A stretch of DNA of 6,943 bases, from positions 1 to 6,943 of the forward strand of contig JAWOHX010000082.1 of the NCBI GenBank assembly GCA_046484975.1, in the 5' to 3' direction. The stretch comes from JAWOHX01 sp046484975 (GTDB lineage Bacteria; Bacillota; Clostridia; DUPQ01). Numbering within the stretch: the stretch's first letter is position 1; every line of letters starts with the position of its first letter. Shown in pieces: positions 1 through 5,405 of the stretch. The notes beneath the pieces were generated by a model. That model worked only from the letters and a program-made list of their open reading frames with translations. It made no database searches and was not told the DNA's origin. Made by a program: the position numbers and the translations under genes.

Positions 1-587
1 ATTTCCTGCCGTAGGGATCCCCCCGCCTGCACCTCCACCAGCATCTCAGATTTCATACCGGTGGGAATTAGGTATGACCAGTTCTCAAATCCCGGCTGCA
101 TGGCACGGTTGACGATTTTGGATTGGTGCAGCTGCCTTCCGAGAAAGTTTTCCGCTTTTGGCATCAAAGCATTCGCCTGCATGGTGTTGAGCCAAAAAAC
201 CCATACAGCCACCCCAAGGATCGCTCCCAGCAGGGCTCCCCCCAGACAGTCGGCAACCGCAGGCAATTCTGCATTTTCGTTATCGGGCAGCTGCTTCTTC
301 GTGATCTTCTCAGAAATGACCACACCCAGGGAAATAAGTCCCCATACAAGGATGAACACCAGCAGGTCTGCCAGGAGATGCGGAATGTTGATCCTGTATT
401 TCGAGATGAAGTCCGCAGGGAACGCTCGCGCCAGCAACCGGTAGACAGGATACCCCAGCAGTCCAACGGCAAGGAAACCTGCCGTCAGGGCCAGCATGCT
501 TCTAATAGTCTTGAAAATCCCTCTCCAGACCCCAATGGCCGCACTGGTGGCGGCAAACAGGATGAAGGACGCATTCCACAGATTCAT
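1..587 (-). CDS. CvpA-family integral membrane protein (3' end cut by window edge)
   Basis: The frame opens with ATG at 587 and stays open to the left edge, giving 195 complete codons; the C-terminus lies outside. A GGGAG ribosome binding site sits about 6 nt upstream of the ATG. The protein has about four hydrophobic segments (roughly residues 5-20, 31-50, 69-92 and 111-134). It shows the CvpA hallmarks: a Gly/Arg-containing turn after the first helix (IGVWRGIFKTIRS, 18-30) and a glycine-rich last helix (DCLGGALLGAILGVAVW, 113-129). CvpA proteins are inner-membrane proteins named for colicin V production; their biochemical role is poorly defined, with links to envelope homeostasis. The visible region after the last helix (135-195) is soluble, as in longer Firmicute members. 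It is divergent from the NTF2-SDR unit and has its own promoter and structured leader. Family assignment is fairly sure; function is not. Confidence 0.85.
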   Translation of the reverse strand, partial: MNLWNASFILFAATSAAIGVWRGIFKTIRSMLALTAGFLAVGLLGYPVYRLLARAFPADFISKYRINIPHLLADLLVFILVWGLISLGVVISEKITKKQLPDNENAELPAVADCLGGALLGAILGVAVWVFWLNTMQANALMPKAENFLGRQLHQSKIVNRAMQPGFENWSYLIPTGMKSEMLVEVQAGGSLRQE

Positions 588-604
588 ATGATTCTCCCGC
601 CTAG

Positions 605-631
605 ATATTAATATTTACAACAATATATTGT
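605..631. promoter_or_regulatory. Paired AT-rich palindromes upstream of the cvpA ribosome binding site
   Basis: Two perfect palindromes lie 5 nt apart: ATATTAATAT (605-614) and ACAATATATTGT (620-631). They sit just upstream of the GGGAG ribosome binding site of cvpA and next to the leader hairpin. They could be a repressor site or an accessible AT-rich region that favours ribosome loading. AT-rich palindromes also arise by chance. Confidence 0.3.
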
Positions 632-670
632 CCCTGGGGCTGTGTTATCCGTATGTTCTCCAGCCAGGGA
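631..670 (-). promoter_or_regulatory. Hairpin in the cvpA 5' leader
   Basis: TCCCT (631-635) pairs with AGGGA (666-670), and after a 2-nt bulge (636-637) GGCTG (638-642) pairs with CAGCC (661-665). This makes a GC-rich 10-bp stem with an 18-nt loop, entirely between the predicted start of transcription and the cvpA ATG. On the minus strand it is followed by AT-rich but not uridine-tract sequence, so a plain intrinsic terminator is unlikely. A role in mRNA stability or leader-mediated control is possible. The pairing is seen; function is inferred. Confidence 0.45.
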
Positions 671-687
671 AGATTTCCATTACTGCT

Positions 688-716
688 ATTTTACCATTAC
701 TGACCTCTGGCTACAA
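688..716 (-). promoter_or_regulatory. Sigma-A-like promoter for cvpA
   Basis: Read on the minus strand, TTGTAG (711-716) is followed by exactly 17 nt and then TAAAAT (688-693). A TG dinucleotide one base before the -10 makes it an extended -10 element. Transcription would begin near 681, giving a cvpA leader of about 95 nt that includes the hairpin at 631-670. Assigned by eye. Confidence 0.6.
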
Positions 717-796
717 CAGGCAGAATGAGCTGTGTCCTTATTTGCCCTGTGTCCGGCTTACAGAAAGTCCAAACCCATTGACGCAAGTCATGCCTC

Positions 797-812
797 CGGA
801 AGGTTCCTTCCG
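797..812. promoter_or_regulatory. 16-bp palindrome, candidate operator
   Basis: CGGAAGG (797-803) and CCTTCCG (806-812) are perfect inverted arms around a TT centre. The site lies between the two divergent promoters, about 80 bp upstream of the cvpA -35 and about 140 bp upstream of the NTF2-unit -35. A dimeric regulator could bind here. No regulator gene is visible in the window. Confidence 0.35.
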
Positions 813-949
813 AATCATTTTTCAGGGCATAGATCCAAGGAGCAATCCGACAGCGTTGGAAGATCAGGACTGGTCCGGCAGACTGATCCATGTCCGGTGG
901 GCAAACAGTCCCCATATGCCCAGATTGCATACACATCAGTTTTTGTTTC

Positions 950-978
950 TTGTCGTACATGCTGGATTATGGTATATT
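950..978 (+). promoter_or_regulatory. Extended -10 promoter for the NTF2-SDR unit
   Basis: TTGTCG (950-955), a 17-nt spacer and TATATT (973-978), with TG at 970-971 completing an extended -10. The start of transcription would be near 985, leaving a leader of about 55 nt before the ATG at 1041. A second -35-like TTGACA (994-999) lies inside this leader but has no good -10 at the right distance. Confidence 0.6.
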
Positions 979-1040
979 CTGAAATAGTATTGCTTGACAG
1001 TAAAACAGCACATATCAGCCGGAAGGCGGTGAATGGTTTG

Positions 1041-1514
1041 ATGGAAGACATGGTTTCAAACAACACGGAGAACAAAGGGACAGCCCTGTTGACGGTGGAA
1101 TCTGTTTTGGTTCTCTGGTCAAAGACATACAATACCAGTGGGAAGCCGGACTGGTCGCACATATTCCCGTATTACCATCCGGATATCATCTTTCAGGATT
1201 CCGTTCAAAAACTGGAAGGCATCGATGATTTTTTGGCCATGTGCAATCGCCTGACCAGAAGATGCAAGCAGCTGCAGATGGACATCGGCAACATTGCACA
1301 GCATGGCAACGTCATCCTGATGGACTGGAAAATGACCATGTCATTCAGGAAGGCACCCAGCACCCCAATATATGGAAGCACACGGCTGACATTGCATGAG
1401 GACGGTCGGATCATTGAGCAAAGGGACTATTACGACTTGTGGGGTGACATATACAACGGAATACCCTATTTCCGCAGGTTTTACCGATGGTTCATGCGGA
1501 AATTATTTGGTTGA
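1041..1514 (+). CDS. NTF2/SnoaL-like protein, 157 aa
   Basis: The start is ATG at 1041. AAGGCGGTGA (1023-1032) matches 9 of 10 bases of the extended Shine-Dalgarno consensus, 8 nt before it. The same frame stays open back to 732, but that extension lacks family similarity and would run through the promoter. The protein looks like a one-domain NTF2-like (SnoaL-type cone) fold: an N-terminal helix with WSKTY (26-30), then PYYHPDIIFQDSVQKLEG (43-60), a central strand with MDWKMTMSF (94-102), and RLTLHEDGRIIEQRDYYDLW (115-134). The RDYYDL stretch resembles the HRDYFDLG region of NTF2-family proteins encoded next to SDR and FAD oxidoreductases in some proteobacteria; that comparison is from memory. 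The C-terminus (IPYFRRFYRWFMRKLFG) is basic and aromatic, suggesting membrane or lipid contact. Enzyme or binding protein cannot be decided. It is probably cotranscribed with the SDR 10 nt downstream. Confidence 0.8.
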   Translation: MEDMVSNNTENKGTALLTVESVLVLWSKTYNTSGKPDWSHIFPYYHPDIIFQDSVQKLEGIDDFLAMCNRLTRRCKQLQMDIGNIAQHGNVILMDWKMTMSFRKAPSTPIYGSTRLTLHEDGRIIEQRDYYDLWGDIYNGIPYFRRFYRWFMRKLFG

Positions 1515-1524
1515 AAGACAGTAT

Positions 1525-2451
1525 ATGATGAAAAAGCTTGAACTGCCGGATGAACTCATGTTCATCAGAAACAGAAAAGCCGTACAAAAAAGCAGCAGCG
1601 CTTCCATGGCAGGCAAGGTCTGCATCCTTACCGGCGGGACGTCCGGGGTTGGCCTGGAGGCATTGAAACATCTCGTCCGGGGTGGCGCCCACGTTGTGAT
1701 GATATGCCGCAATCCTGAAAAGGCAGAGGTAGCCCGTGCGGCAGCCTTGAGCAATGGGAAACCAGGAATTGATGTCATTGTCGCTGATTTCAGCCGCCTG
1801 GCTGAAGTGCGAAAAGCGGCTGCCCTGATACTGGAACAATACCCCCGGATTGATGTTCTGATTAATTGTGCCGGATTGCATTCCACCAGGCGCACCTTAA
1901 CACAGGATGGCTTTGAAACCGTTTACTGCGTCAATCACCTCGCATCCTTTCTTCTGACACACCTGCTGTTGAACCGGTTGAAGGAGAGTGCTCCTTCACG
2001 CATCATACAGGTCAACTCGGAAGGACATCGTTTCAACGGACTCAATCCCAATGATCTCAACTGGGAGAGACGTCATTACACAGGCTTGAAAGGCTATGGG
2101 GCATCAAAAACGGCGCAGTTGCTGACGGTATGGGAATTGGCCGAATTGCTGGAAGGCTCAGGAGTGACAATCAATGCGATGCATCCCGGGGATGTGAAGA
2201 CAAACATCGGAAACAACAACGGCTGGCTGTATCGTTTTTTTACAAGACATGTCACCGCACGATTTTTAAAGGACCCCGTGATATCGGGAGAAGCAATCTA
2301 TTATCTGTCCGCTGATCCAGACATGTTGGATATCAGCGGCAAATTCTTTCATCTGACCATTGAGGAAAAACCGGCCAGGCACGCCCTTGACCGTGTCATG
2401 GGCAGATTGATTTATGACATGAGCATGCAGATGACCGGACTCTCCGATTGA
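1525..2451 (+). CDS. Short-chain dehydrogenase/reductase (retinol-dehydrogenase-like), 308 aa
   Basis: This is a classical-type SDR that should catalyse NAD(P)(H)-dependent oxidation or reduction of an alcohol/carbonyl. The nucleotide-binding motif TGGTSGVG is at residues 36-43, and Arg62 after the second strand suggests NADP(H) preference. NCAG is at 114-117. The catalytic set is complete: Asn137, Ser165 (in QVNSEGH), Tyr191 and Lys195 (YGASK). HPGDVKT follows, as in the retinol dehydrogenase/WW-oxidoreductase-like branch. About 28 residues precede the Rossmann fold, and the C-terminal tail is longer than in minimal 250-residue SDRs. Two ATGs in tandem (1525, 1528) lie 10 nt after the upstream stop. 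The ribosome binding site is weak (GAAAGACAG), so translation is probably coupled to the NTF2-like gene; later ATGs at 1558 or 1606 are possible starts. The substrate is unknown. The gene ends 4 nt from the convergent FAD oxidoreductase. Confidence 0.93.
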   Translation: MMKKLELPDELMFIRNRKAVQKSSSASMAGKVCILTGGTSGVGLEALKHLVRGGAHVVMICRNPEKAEVARAAALSNGKPGIDVIVADFSRLAEVRKAAALILEQYPRIDVLINCAGLHSTRRTLTQDGFETVYCVNHLASFLLTHLLLNRLKESAPSRIIQVNSEGHRFNGLNPNDLNWERRHYTGLKGYGASKTAQLLTVWELAELLEGSGVTINAMHPGDVKTNIGNNNGWLYRFFTRHVTARFLKDPVISGEAIYYLSADPDMLDISGKFFHLTIEEKPARHALDRVMGRLIYDMSMQMTGLSD

Positions 2452-2455
2452 TCAT

Positions 2456-4060
2456 TCATCTGAGTTGCTTGATTACCCTGTCGGCTGCCAGCTTCCCTGT
2501 CAATATGGAGATGGGAAGGCCGGAAGGGCTGTATGTCCATTGTCCGGCCTGGTAGACATCAGGAATGGGTGTCAGGACACTTTGGGCCACCTTCGGAAGA
2601 TCGTTGACCACAGGCATGTGGCTGTTGGTGAACGCCCACCCTGTGATTGCGCCATCGGAATTACCTGTCACTCTTTCCAATGTCAATGGTGTGGATGTGA
2701 ACATGTCCATGATTTTGGACTCAATGCCCGGGAATGCCGTCTTGTCCAGCATCCGTGCGATTGCTTGTCCACTGATCTCCTTGAATTCCTCGTACCATCC
2801 CATTTCCGATATGTGTTTTGCCAGGGAGTATTCAAACAACGTGCTGATAATCAATCCGGTTTTACCATGCGGGGCCAGATTTTCATTGCGCATCACAGGC
2901 AAGGATATCTCATATGTTGTCAACTCATAATATCTCAAGAGCCAGTCGATGATGGCCTGCTTGTCTGTCGTGAATCCGATTTTTCCATCCGGATGGTCCC
3001 TCAAGGCGTTCAGGTCGATATGATGCAGCCCTTCTTTCAAAGGGGTGAAGAAATAATGGGCGCTGCACTTGTCTTCGAAATAGCTCTTGTCCAAATCGAC
3101 TGTCATGTACAAGGTAAATATAGAGTCGCCACCTGTTTTATCCCTGACATTGGATTCCATCTTCATGATCTTCTGCCTGATTTTACTGCTTGGTATTGAA
3201 CCGATATCCGTTACAGCATAGAGGCTTTTTAAATCCGCAGCCCATATCAGTTGCTTGTAATTGAATTGATTGCCTTTTGCATCCGTAATCCGGTGCAAGT
3301 GGGGGTTGACCCCGCAGATTTGGGTTTCTGTGAATATTTCACCGTGGTGTTTGTGAATGTATTTCTCCAGTTGGGTTGTGATCTCGCCCGTGCTTCCCAT
3401 CGGGTATTTGTAATCCAGATACAGGCTGAAGTAGCTCAAAGCGAAGAAAGCGGGGGTCTTTTTGAAAAAGTGTTGGGCGATGATGCTGATGAGCCCCTGG
3501 TTTTGGGTCAGCTGGTTCAAATGCTCGTCAATGGGGGCGTTGAATTTCTTGATTTTTCCAATGGTGAAAATATATTTGAAAAGCCAGGGCAGAATGGTTC
3601 TGTAAAGATACTCCTTGTCCTTTTTCAAGTCCAGGAAAAGTGGATTGTCAATCCCATATAGCACTTTCATGTAGTGCATCACACGCTTGACTTCATTCAT
3701 GATATTCTGAATGTCTTCTTCACTCTCTGGAAACTGACTGACCAGCAAGGCCTGGTACTCCTTCAAACTGTCCTCATCGTGCAGTTTGACAATTTTATCT
3801 TGTATCCCGATGGTGACGGGGTTTCTCACAAAATCTATGTGGATACCCAATTGCCGTAGCATTGGTTCCACAATCCCGGAGTTCTCGATCGCCCGTATGC
3901 CTCCGTCAAAGGTGAATCCCTTGTACTGGAACGAATTCACCAGTCCCCCGATATTTTTTTCCTTTTCAAGAACAATCACTTTGTATCCGGCATTGCTCAG
4001 ATAAGCAGCAGCGGTTAACCCAGCTATTCCTCCACCAACGATTGCCGCATCATAAACCAT
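2456..4060 (-). CDS. CrtI/phytoene-desaturase-like FAD-dependent oxidoreductase, 534 aa
   Basis: ATG at 4060 is preceded by a GAGGG ribosome binding site 6 nt away. The protein begins with a dinucleotide-binding fold: GGGIAG at 9-14, the ribose-binding Glu32 at the end of the second strand, and GG at 38-39 followed by FTFDGG (49-54). A CrtI-type element, YPMGSTGEITTQLEKYI (219-235), lies mid-protein. The C-terminal FAD-binding signature DVYQAGQWTYSPSGLP covers 501-516. Length and order fit the COG1233 group: carotenoid desaturases and isomerases, retinol saturase and uncharacterised bacterial relatives. These act on long hydrophobic polyenes or lipids at the membrane. No other carotenoid gene (crtB, crtM, crtE) is in the window, so naming it a phytoene desaturase would be unsafe. 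It faces the SDR tail to tail and may share its pathway, but it has its own promoter. Confidence 0.9.
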   Translation of the reverse strand: MVYDAAIVGGGIAGLTAAAYLSNAGYKVIVLEKEKNIGGLVNSFQYKGFTFDGGIRAIENSGIVEPMLRQLGIHIDFVRNPVTIGIQDKIVKLHDEDSLKEYQALLVSQFPESEEDIQNIMNEVKRVMHYMKVLYGIDNPLFLDLKKDKEYLYRTILPWLFKYIFTIGKIKKFNAPIDEHLNQLTQNQGLISIIAQHFFKKTPAFFALSYFSLYLDYKYPMGSTGEITTQLEKYIHKHHGEIFTETQICGVNPHLHRITDAKGNQFNYKQLIWAADLKSLYAVTDIGSIPSSKIRQKIMKMESNVRDKTGGDSIFTLYMTVDLDKSYFEDKCSAHYFFTPLKEGLHHIDLNALRDHPDGKIGFTTDKQAIIDWLLRYYELTTYEISLPVMRNENLAPHGKTGLIISTLFEYSLAKHISEMGWYEEFKEISGQAIARMLDKTAFPGIESKIMDMFTSTPLTLERVTGNSDGAITGWAFTNSHMPVVNDLPKVAQSVLTPIPDVYQAGQWTYSPSGLPISILTGKLAADRVIKQLR

Positions 4061-4083
4061 TTGATACCCTCACAAAAAAAATA

Positions 4084-4102
4084 CTTATACCATATTCTAA
4101 CA
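4084..4102 (-). promoter_or_regulatory. Extended -10 promoter region of the FAD oxidoreductase
   Basis: On the minus strand two overlapping extended -10 elements occur: TGTTAGAAT (4094-4102) and TGGTATAAG (4084-4092). Neither has a convincing -35, which extended -10 promoters can tolerate. The start of transcription would fall about 15 to 30 nt before the ATG at 4060. The surrounding 4061-4105 is strongly AT-rich. Confidence 0.4.
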
Positions 4103-4328
4103 TAATATTCCCGGATTTCTACCTTCGGAATCATATCATCTGTCAATGCGGTAGCGAAATCCTTTTTCAACCCGGCAAAGAAAAGGCTGGTCCAGCCGAA
4201 CCGGTATAGGACACATCCGGAAGTGATGGTTTTTCTGAAGAACTGTCTGGAAGGCTGCTATCCGATTGGGATAGGAAAGATGCTCTCCACTCTGCCAAAT
4301 GCGAATGGCCTCCAAGCGAAAAACATGC

Positions 4329-4367
4329 AAAAAAGAACACCATAAAAGCGTACCACTTCTATGGTGT
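4329..4367 (-). terminator. Rho-independent terminator of the YtxH/YtxG-like unit
   Basis: Read on the minus strand, ACACCATAGAAG (4367-4356) pairs with CTTTTATGGTGT (4348-4337) over 12 bp with one G-U pair and a 7-nt loop. TCTTTTTT (4336-4329) follows directly. It begins 43 nt after the stop codon of the YtxG-like gene, the right place for the end of that transcript. It also insulates the FAD oxidoreductase promoter. Confidence 0.85.
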
Positions 4368-4410
4368 CTTCTTACACATCGGGCATGGTCTTGCACTCGC
4401 GCCTCTGATG

Positions 4411-4794
4411 TTAGTCTTTTTTCGCAAAATACCCAAGCACAATCTGCAACACACTTTCGGCAATGGTCACGATGGATTGAATTGTGCTGGTCTCGCCTCC
4501 TGCCATCGTTTCACCTGTCAGTATGCCGCCTAAAGCATCAATGGTCGCCTCGGCTTTGTCCGCAACCAACATGAGGCTCTCGCCTGTCTCATCCCACTGC
4601 TCCATCAGTATGGGTACCTTTTTCATGGTTTTATCAATGTTTTCGGCATTGTCGTCCAGCAGCTTCCCCGCTCTTTTAATCAGCTTGTTCAAGCGGATCA
4701 ACGCGATGATGAGTATCACGCTAGTGGCTACGATAAAACATACTACAATAAATACTGCCAAAAAAATCAGTAGCTCGTTTACACTTATATACAT
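4411..4794 (-). CDS. YtxG/DUF948-like single-pass membrane protein, 127 aa
   Basis: ATG at 4794 has an AAGGAG ribosome binding site 6 nt upstream. Residues 8-33 form one long hydrophobic segment (start LLIFLAVFIVVCFIVATSVI). After it come basic residues (RLNKLIKRAGK, 34-44) and a probable helical, coiled-coil-prone stretch (about 45-90) with regularly spaced Leu/Ile/Val. The C-terminus has a second amphipathic helix (about 104-123) ending YFAKKD. The arrangement matches small DUF948/YtxG-type proteins: N-terminal anchor with a helical domain after it. Bacillus subtilis ytxG is next to ytxH in a general-stress operon, which fits the YtxH-like gene upstream here. Molecular function is unknown. 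The assignment rests on architecture and context; residue-level similarity was not tested. Confidence 0.7.
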   Translation of the reverse strand: MYISVNELLIFLAVFIVVCFIVATSVILIIALIRLNKLIKRAGKLLDDNAENIDKTMKKVPILMEQWDETGESLMLVADKAEATIDALGGILTGETMAGGETSTIQSIVTIAESVLQIVLGYFAKKD

Positions 4795-4884
4795 ATCCAG
4801 CTCCTTATATAATCGATTTACTGTGGCTTATTCCAGCCTGTCCGGAACAAGCAGGCATCTCCGCAACCGTCTGGGCAATCAACC

Positions 4885-5244
4885 TCACTTGGTCTTGGCA
4901 TCTTCCTTTTTCCTGGCAGCTGCTACTTTGGCGGCCACTTCTTTTTTCACTTTCTCTTTTTCGTCTTCGGCTTTCTCTTTTGCATCTTCAGCTTTCTCCT
5001 TAGCCTCTTCGACTTTCTCTTTGACCTCTTCGACTTTCTCTTTGACCTTCTCCGCGACTTCCTTTGCACCCTTGACGATCTCTTCCCTTGTCTCCTTACC
5101 GGACTTTGGCGCCAGCAGCACACCTGCTGTCACACCCACCGCCGTACCGATGCCCACACCGATAGCGACATTCTTCGCGGTTTTCTTCGCGGCTTCCGCT
5201 TTCACTTTCCTCTTTCGTTGTTCAATTAGATCTCTGATTGACAT
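4885..5244 (-). CDS. YtxH-family protein with Lys/Glu heptad tail, 119 aa
   Basis: The start is ATG at 5244: AAGGAGG lies 9 nt before it, while an in-frame TTG at 5250 would leave only 3 nt. A basic N-terminus (1-24) precedes a glycine-zipper membrane segment (VAIGVGIGTAVGVTAGVLLA, 26-45) and the YtxH signature LLAPKSGKETRE (43-54). The rest is highly charged helix: five consecutive heptads from 67 to 101 (VKEKVEE, VKEKVEE, AKEKAED, AKEKAED, EKEKVKK), then a Lys/Ala-rich end. YtxH proteins are Firmicute general-stress or envelope-associated proteins of unknown mechanism. The tail could be a coiled coil, a single stable alpha helix or an LEA/hydrophilin-like protective segment. It is upstream of the YtxG-like gene (90-nt gap) and probably cotranscribed with it, since no terminator is seen between them. 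Confidence 0.88.
   Translation of the reverse strand: MSIRDLIEQRKRKVKAEAAKKTAKNVAIGVGIGTAVGVTAGVLLAPKSGKETREEIVKGAKEVAEKVKEKVEEVKEKVEEAKEKAEDAKEKAEDEKEKVKKEVAAKVAAARKKEDAKTK
4942..5046 (-). repeat. Five tandem 21-nt repeats encoding heptads
   Basis: The codons for residues 67-101 of the YtxH-like protein form five 21-nt units. On the plus strand each shows a ctttctc-like core followed by a variable ctcttcga or catcttcag part. Similarity at the DNA level, beyond the protein, points to growth by tandem duplication or slippage. Copy number may vary among relatives. Confidence 0.75.
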
Positions 5245-5302
5245 GATCAAACGCCTCCTTATATATTTTTTTCTTAGAACTCTTTTTGAATGGGCAGGTT
5301 AT

Positions 5303-5314
5303 TTTGCATGCAAA
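5303..5314. promoter_or_regulatory. Palindrome TTTGCATGCAAA at the ytxH promoter
   Basis: This perfect 12-bp palindrome touches the -10 element and covers the predicted start of transcription of the YtxH-like unit. A related ATTGCAAAA lies in the spacer (minus strand, about 5322-5330). A site in this position would suit a repressor. No candidate protein is visible. Confidence 0.35.
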
Positions 5315-5341
5315 TTTATATGTTTTGCAATTTTCAGTCAA
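5313..5341 (-). promoter_or_regulatory. Sigma-A-like promoter for the YtxH/YtxG-like unit
   Basis: On the minus strand TTGACT (5336-5341, 5 of 6 consensus) is followed by TATAAA (5315-5320) at 15 nt or TAAATT (5313-5318) at 17 nt. Transcription would start near 5306, about 60 nt before the ATG. No sigma-B-type GTTTAA...GGGTAT pair was found, although ytxGH in Bacillus is stress-controlled. Confidence 0.5.
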
Positions 5342-5405
5342 GCCTGGATATATTGTTTCCGGCATTAAGGGCATGACTGTTGATTGAACCGACCATCTAT
5401 GATTT

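Larger units (their letters stand above)
588..1040. other. Divergent intergenic region, 453 nt, no convincing gene
   Basis: This stretch separates the leftward cvpA start from the rightward NTF2-like start. It contains a cvpA promoter (688-716), a hairpin (631-670) and AT-rich palindromes (605-631) in the cvpA leader, a 16-bp palindrome (797-812) and a promoter for the rightward unit (950-978). Between 867 and 911 there are nested short inverted repeats: GGACTG (867-872) with CAGTCC (906-911), and CCGG (875-878) with CCGG (894-897). Several overlapping frames are open here on both strands, but none has a good ribosome binding site or a recognisable product. Confidence 0.7.
4061..4410. other. 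Intergenic region, 350 nt, no convincing gene
   Basis: Between the FAD oxidoreductase start and the end of the YtxG-like gene lie the oxidoreductase promoter (4084-4102), two short inverted repeats and the terminator at 4329-4367. The inverted repeats are GGCTGG/CCAGCC (4185-4197, one central base) and CTATCC/GGATAG (4258-4274, 5-nt loop). A GTG-initiated minus frame at 4136-4396 runs through the terminator stem and has no recognisable product. Nothing else is seen in 4200-4330. Confidence 0.6.

Noticed and set aside
697..960. Minus-strand 87-aa frame in the divergent region
   Set aside because: It starts with ATG but has no ribosome binding site, overlaps both promoter regions and shows no recognisable motif.
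732..1040. In-frame upstream extension of the NTF2-like protein (103 extra residues)
   Set aside because: It contains no recognisable domain, runs through the extended -10 promoter at 950-978, and the strong ribosome binding site at 1023-1032 points to ATG 1041.
2465..3199. Plus-strand 244-aa frame
   Set aside because: It is antisense to the clearly real FAD oxidoreductase and has no domain or ribosome binding site.
4136..4396. Minus-strand 86-aa frame before the FAD oxidoreductase
   Set aside because: It starts with GTG, passes through the terminator stem and resembles no family I recognise.
4836..4856. GCCTG/CAGGC hairpin between the YtxH-like and YtxG-like genes as a terminator
   Set aside because: The stem has only 5 bp, the loop 11 nt, and no uridine tract follows on the minus strand.
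5245..5250. TTG start at 5250 for the YtxH-like protein
   Set aside because: Only 3 nt separate it from AAGGAGG, whereas ATG at 5244 has the normal 9-nt spacing.
4484..5368. Plus-strand 294-aa frame rich in Ser/Phe/Ala
   Set aside because: It is antisense to the YtxG-like and YtxH-like genes; its low-complexity centre is the complement of the Lys/Glu heptads.
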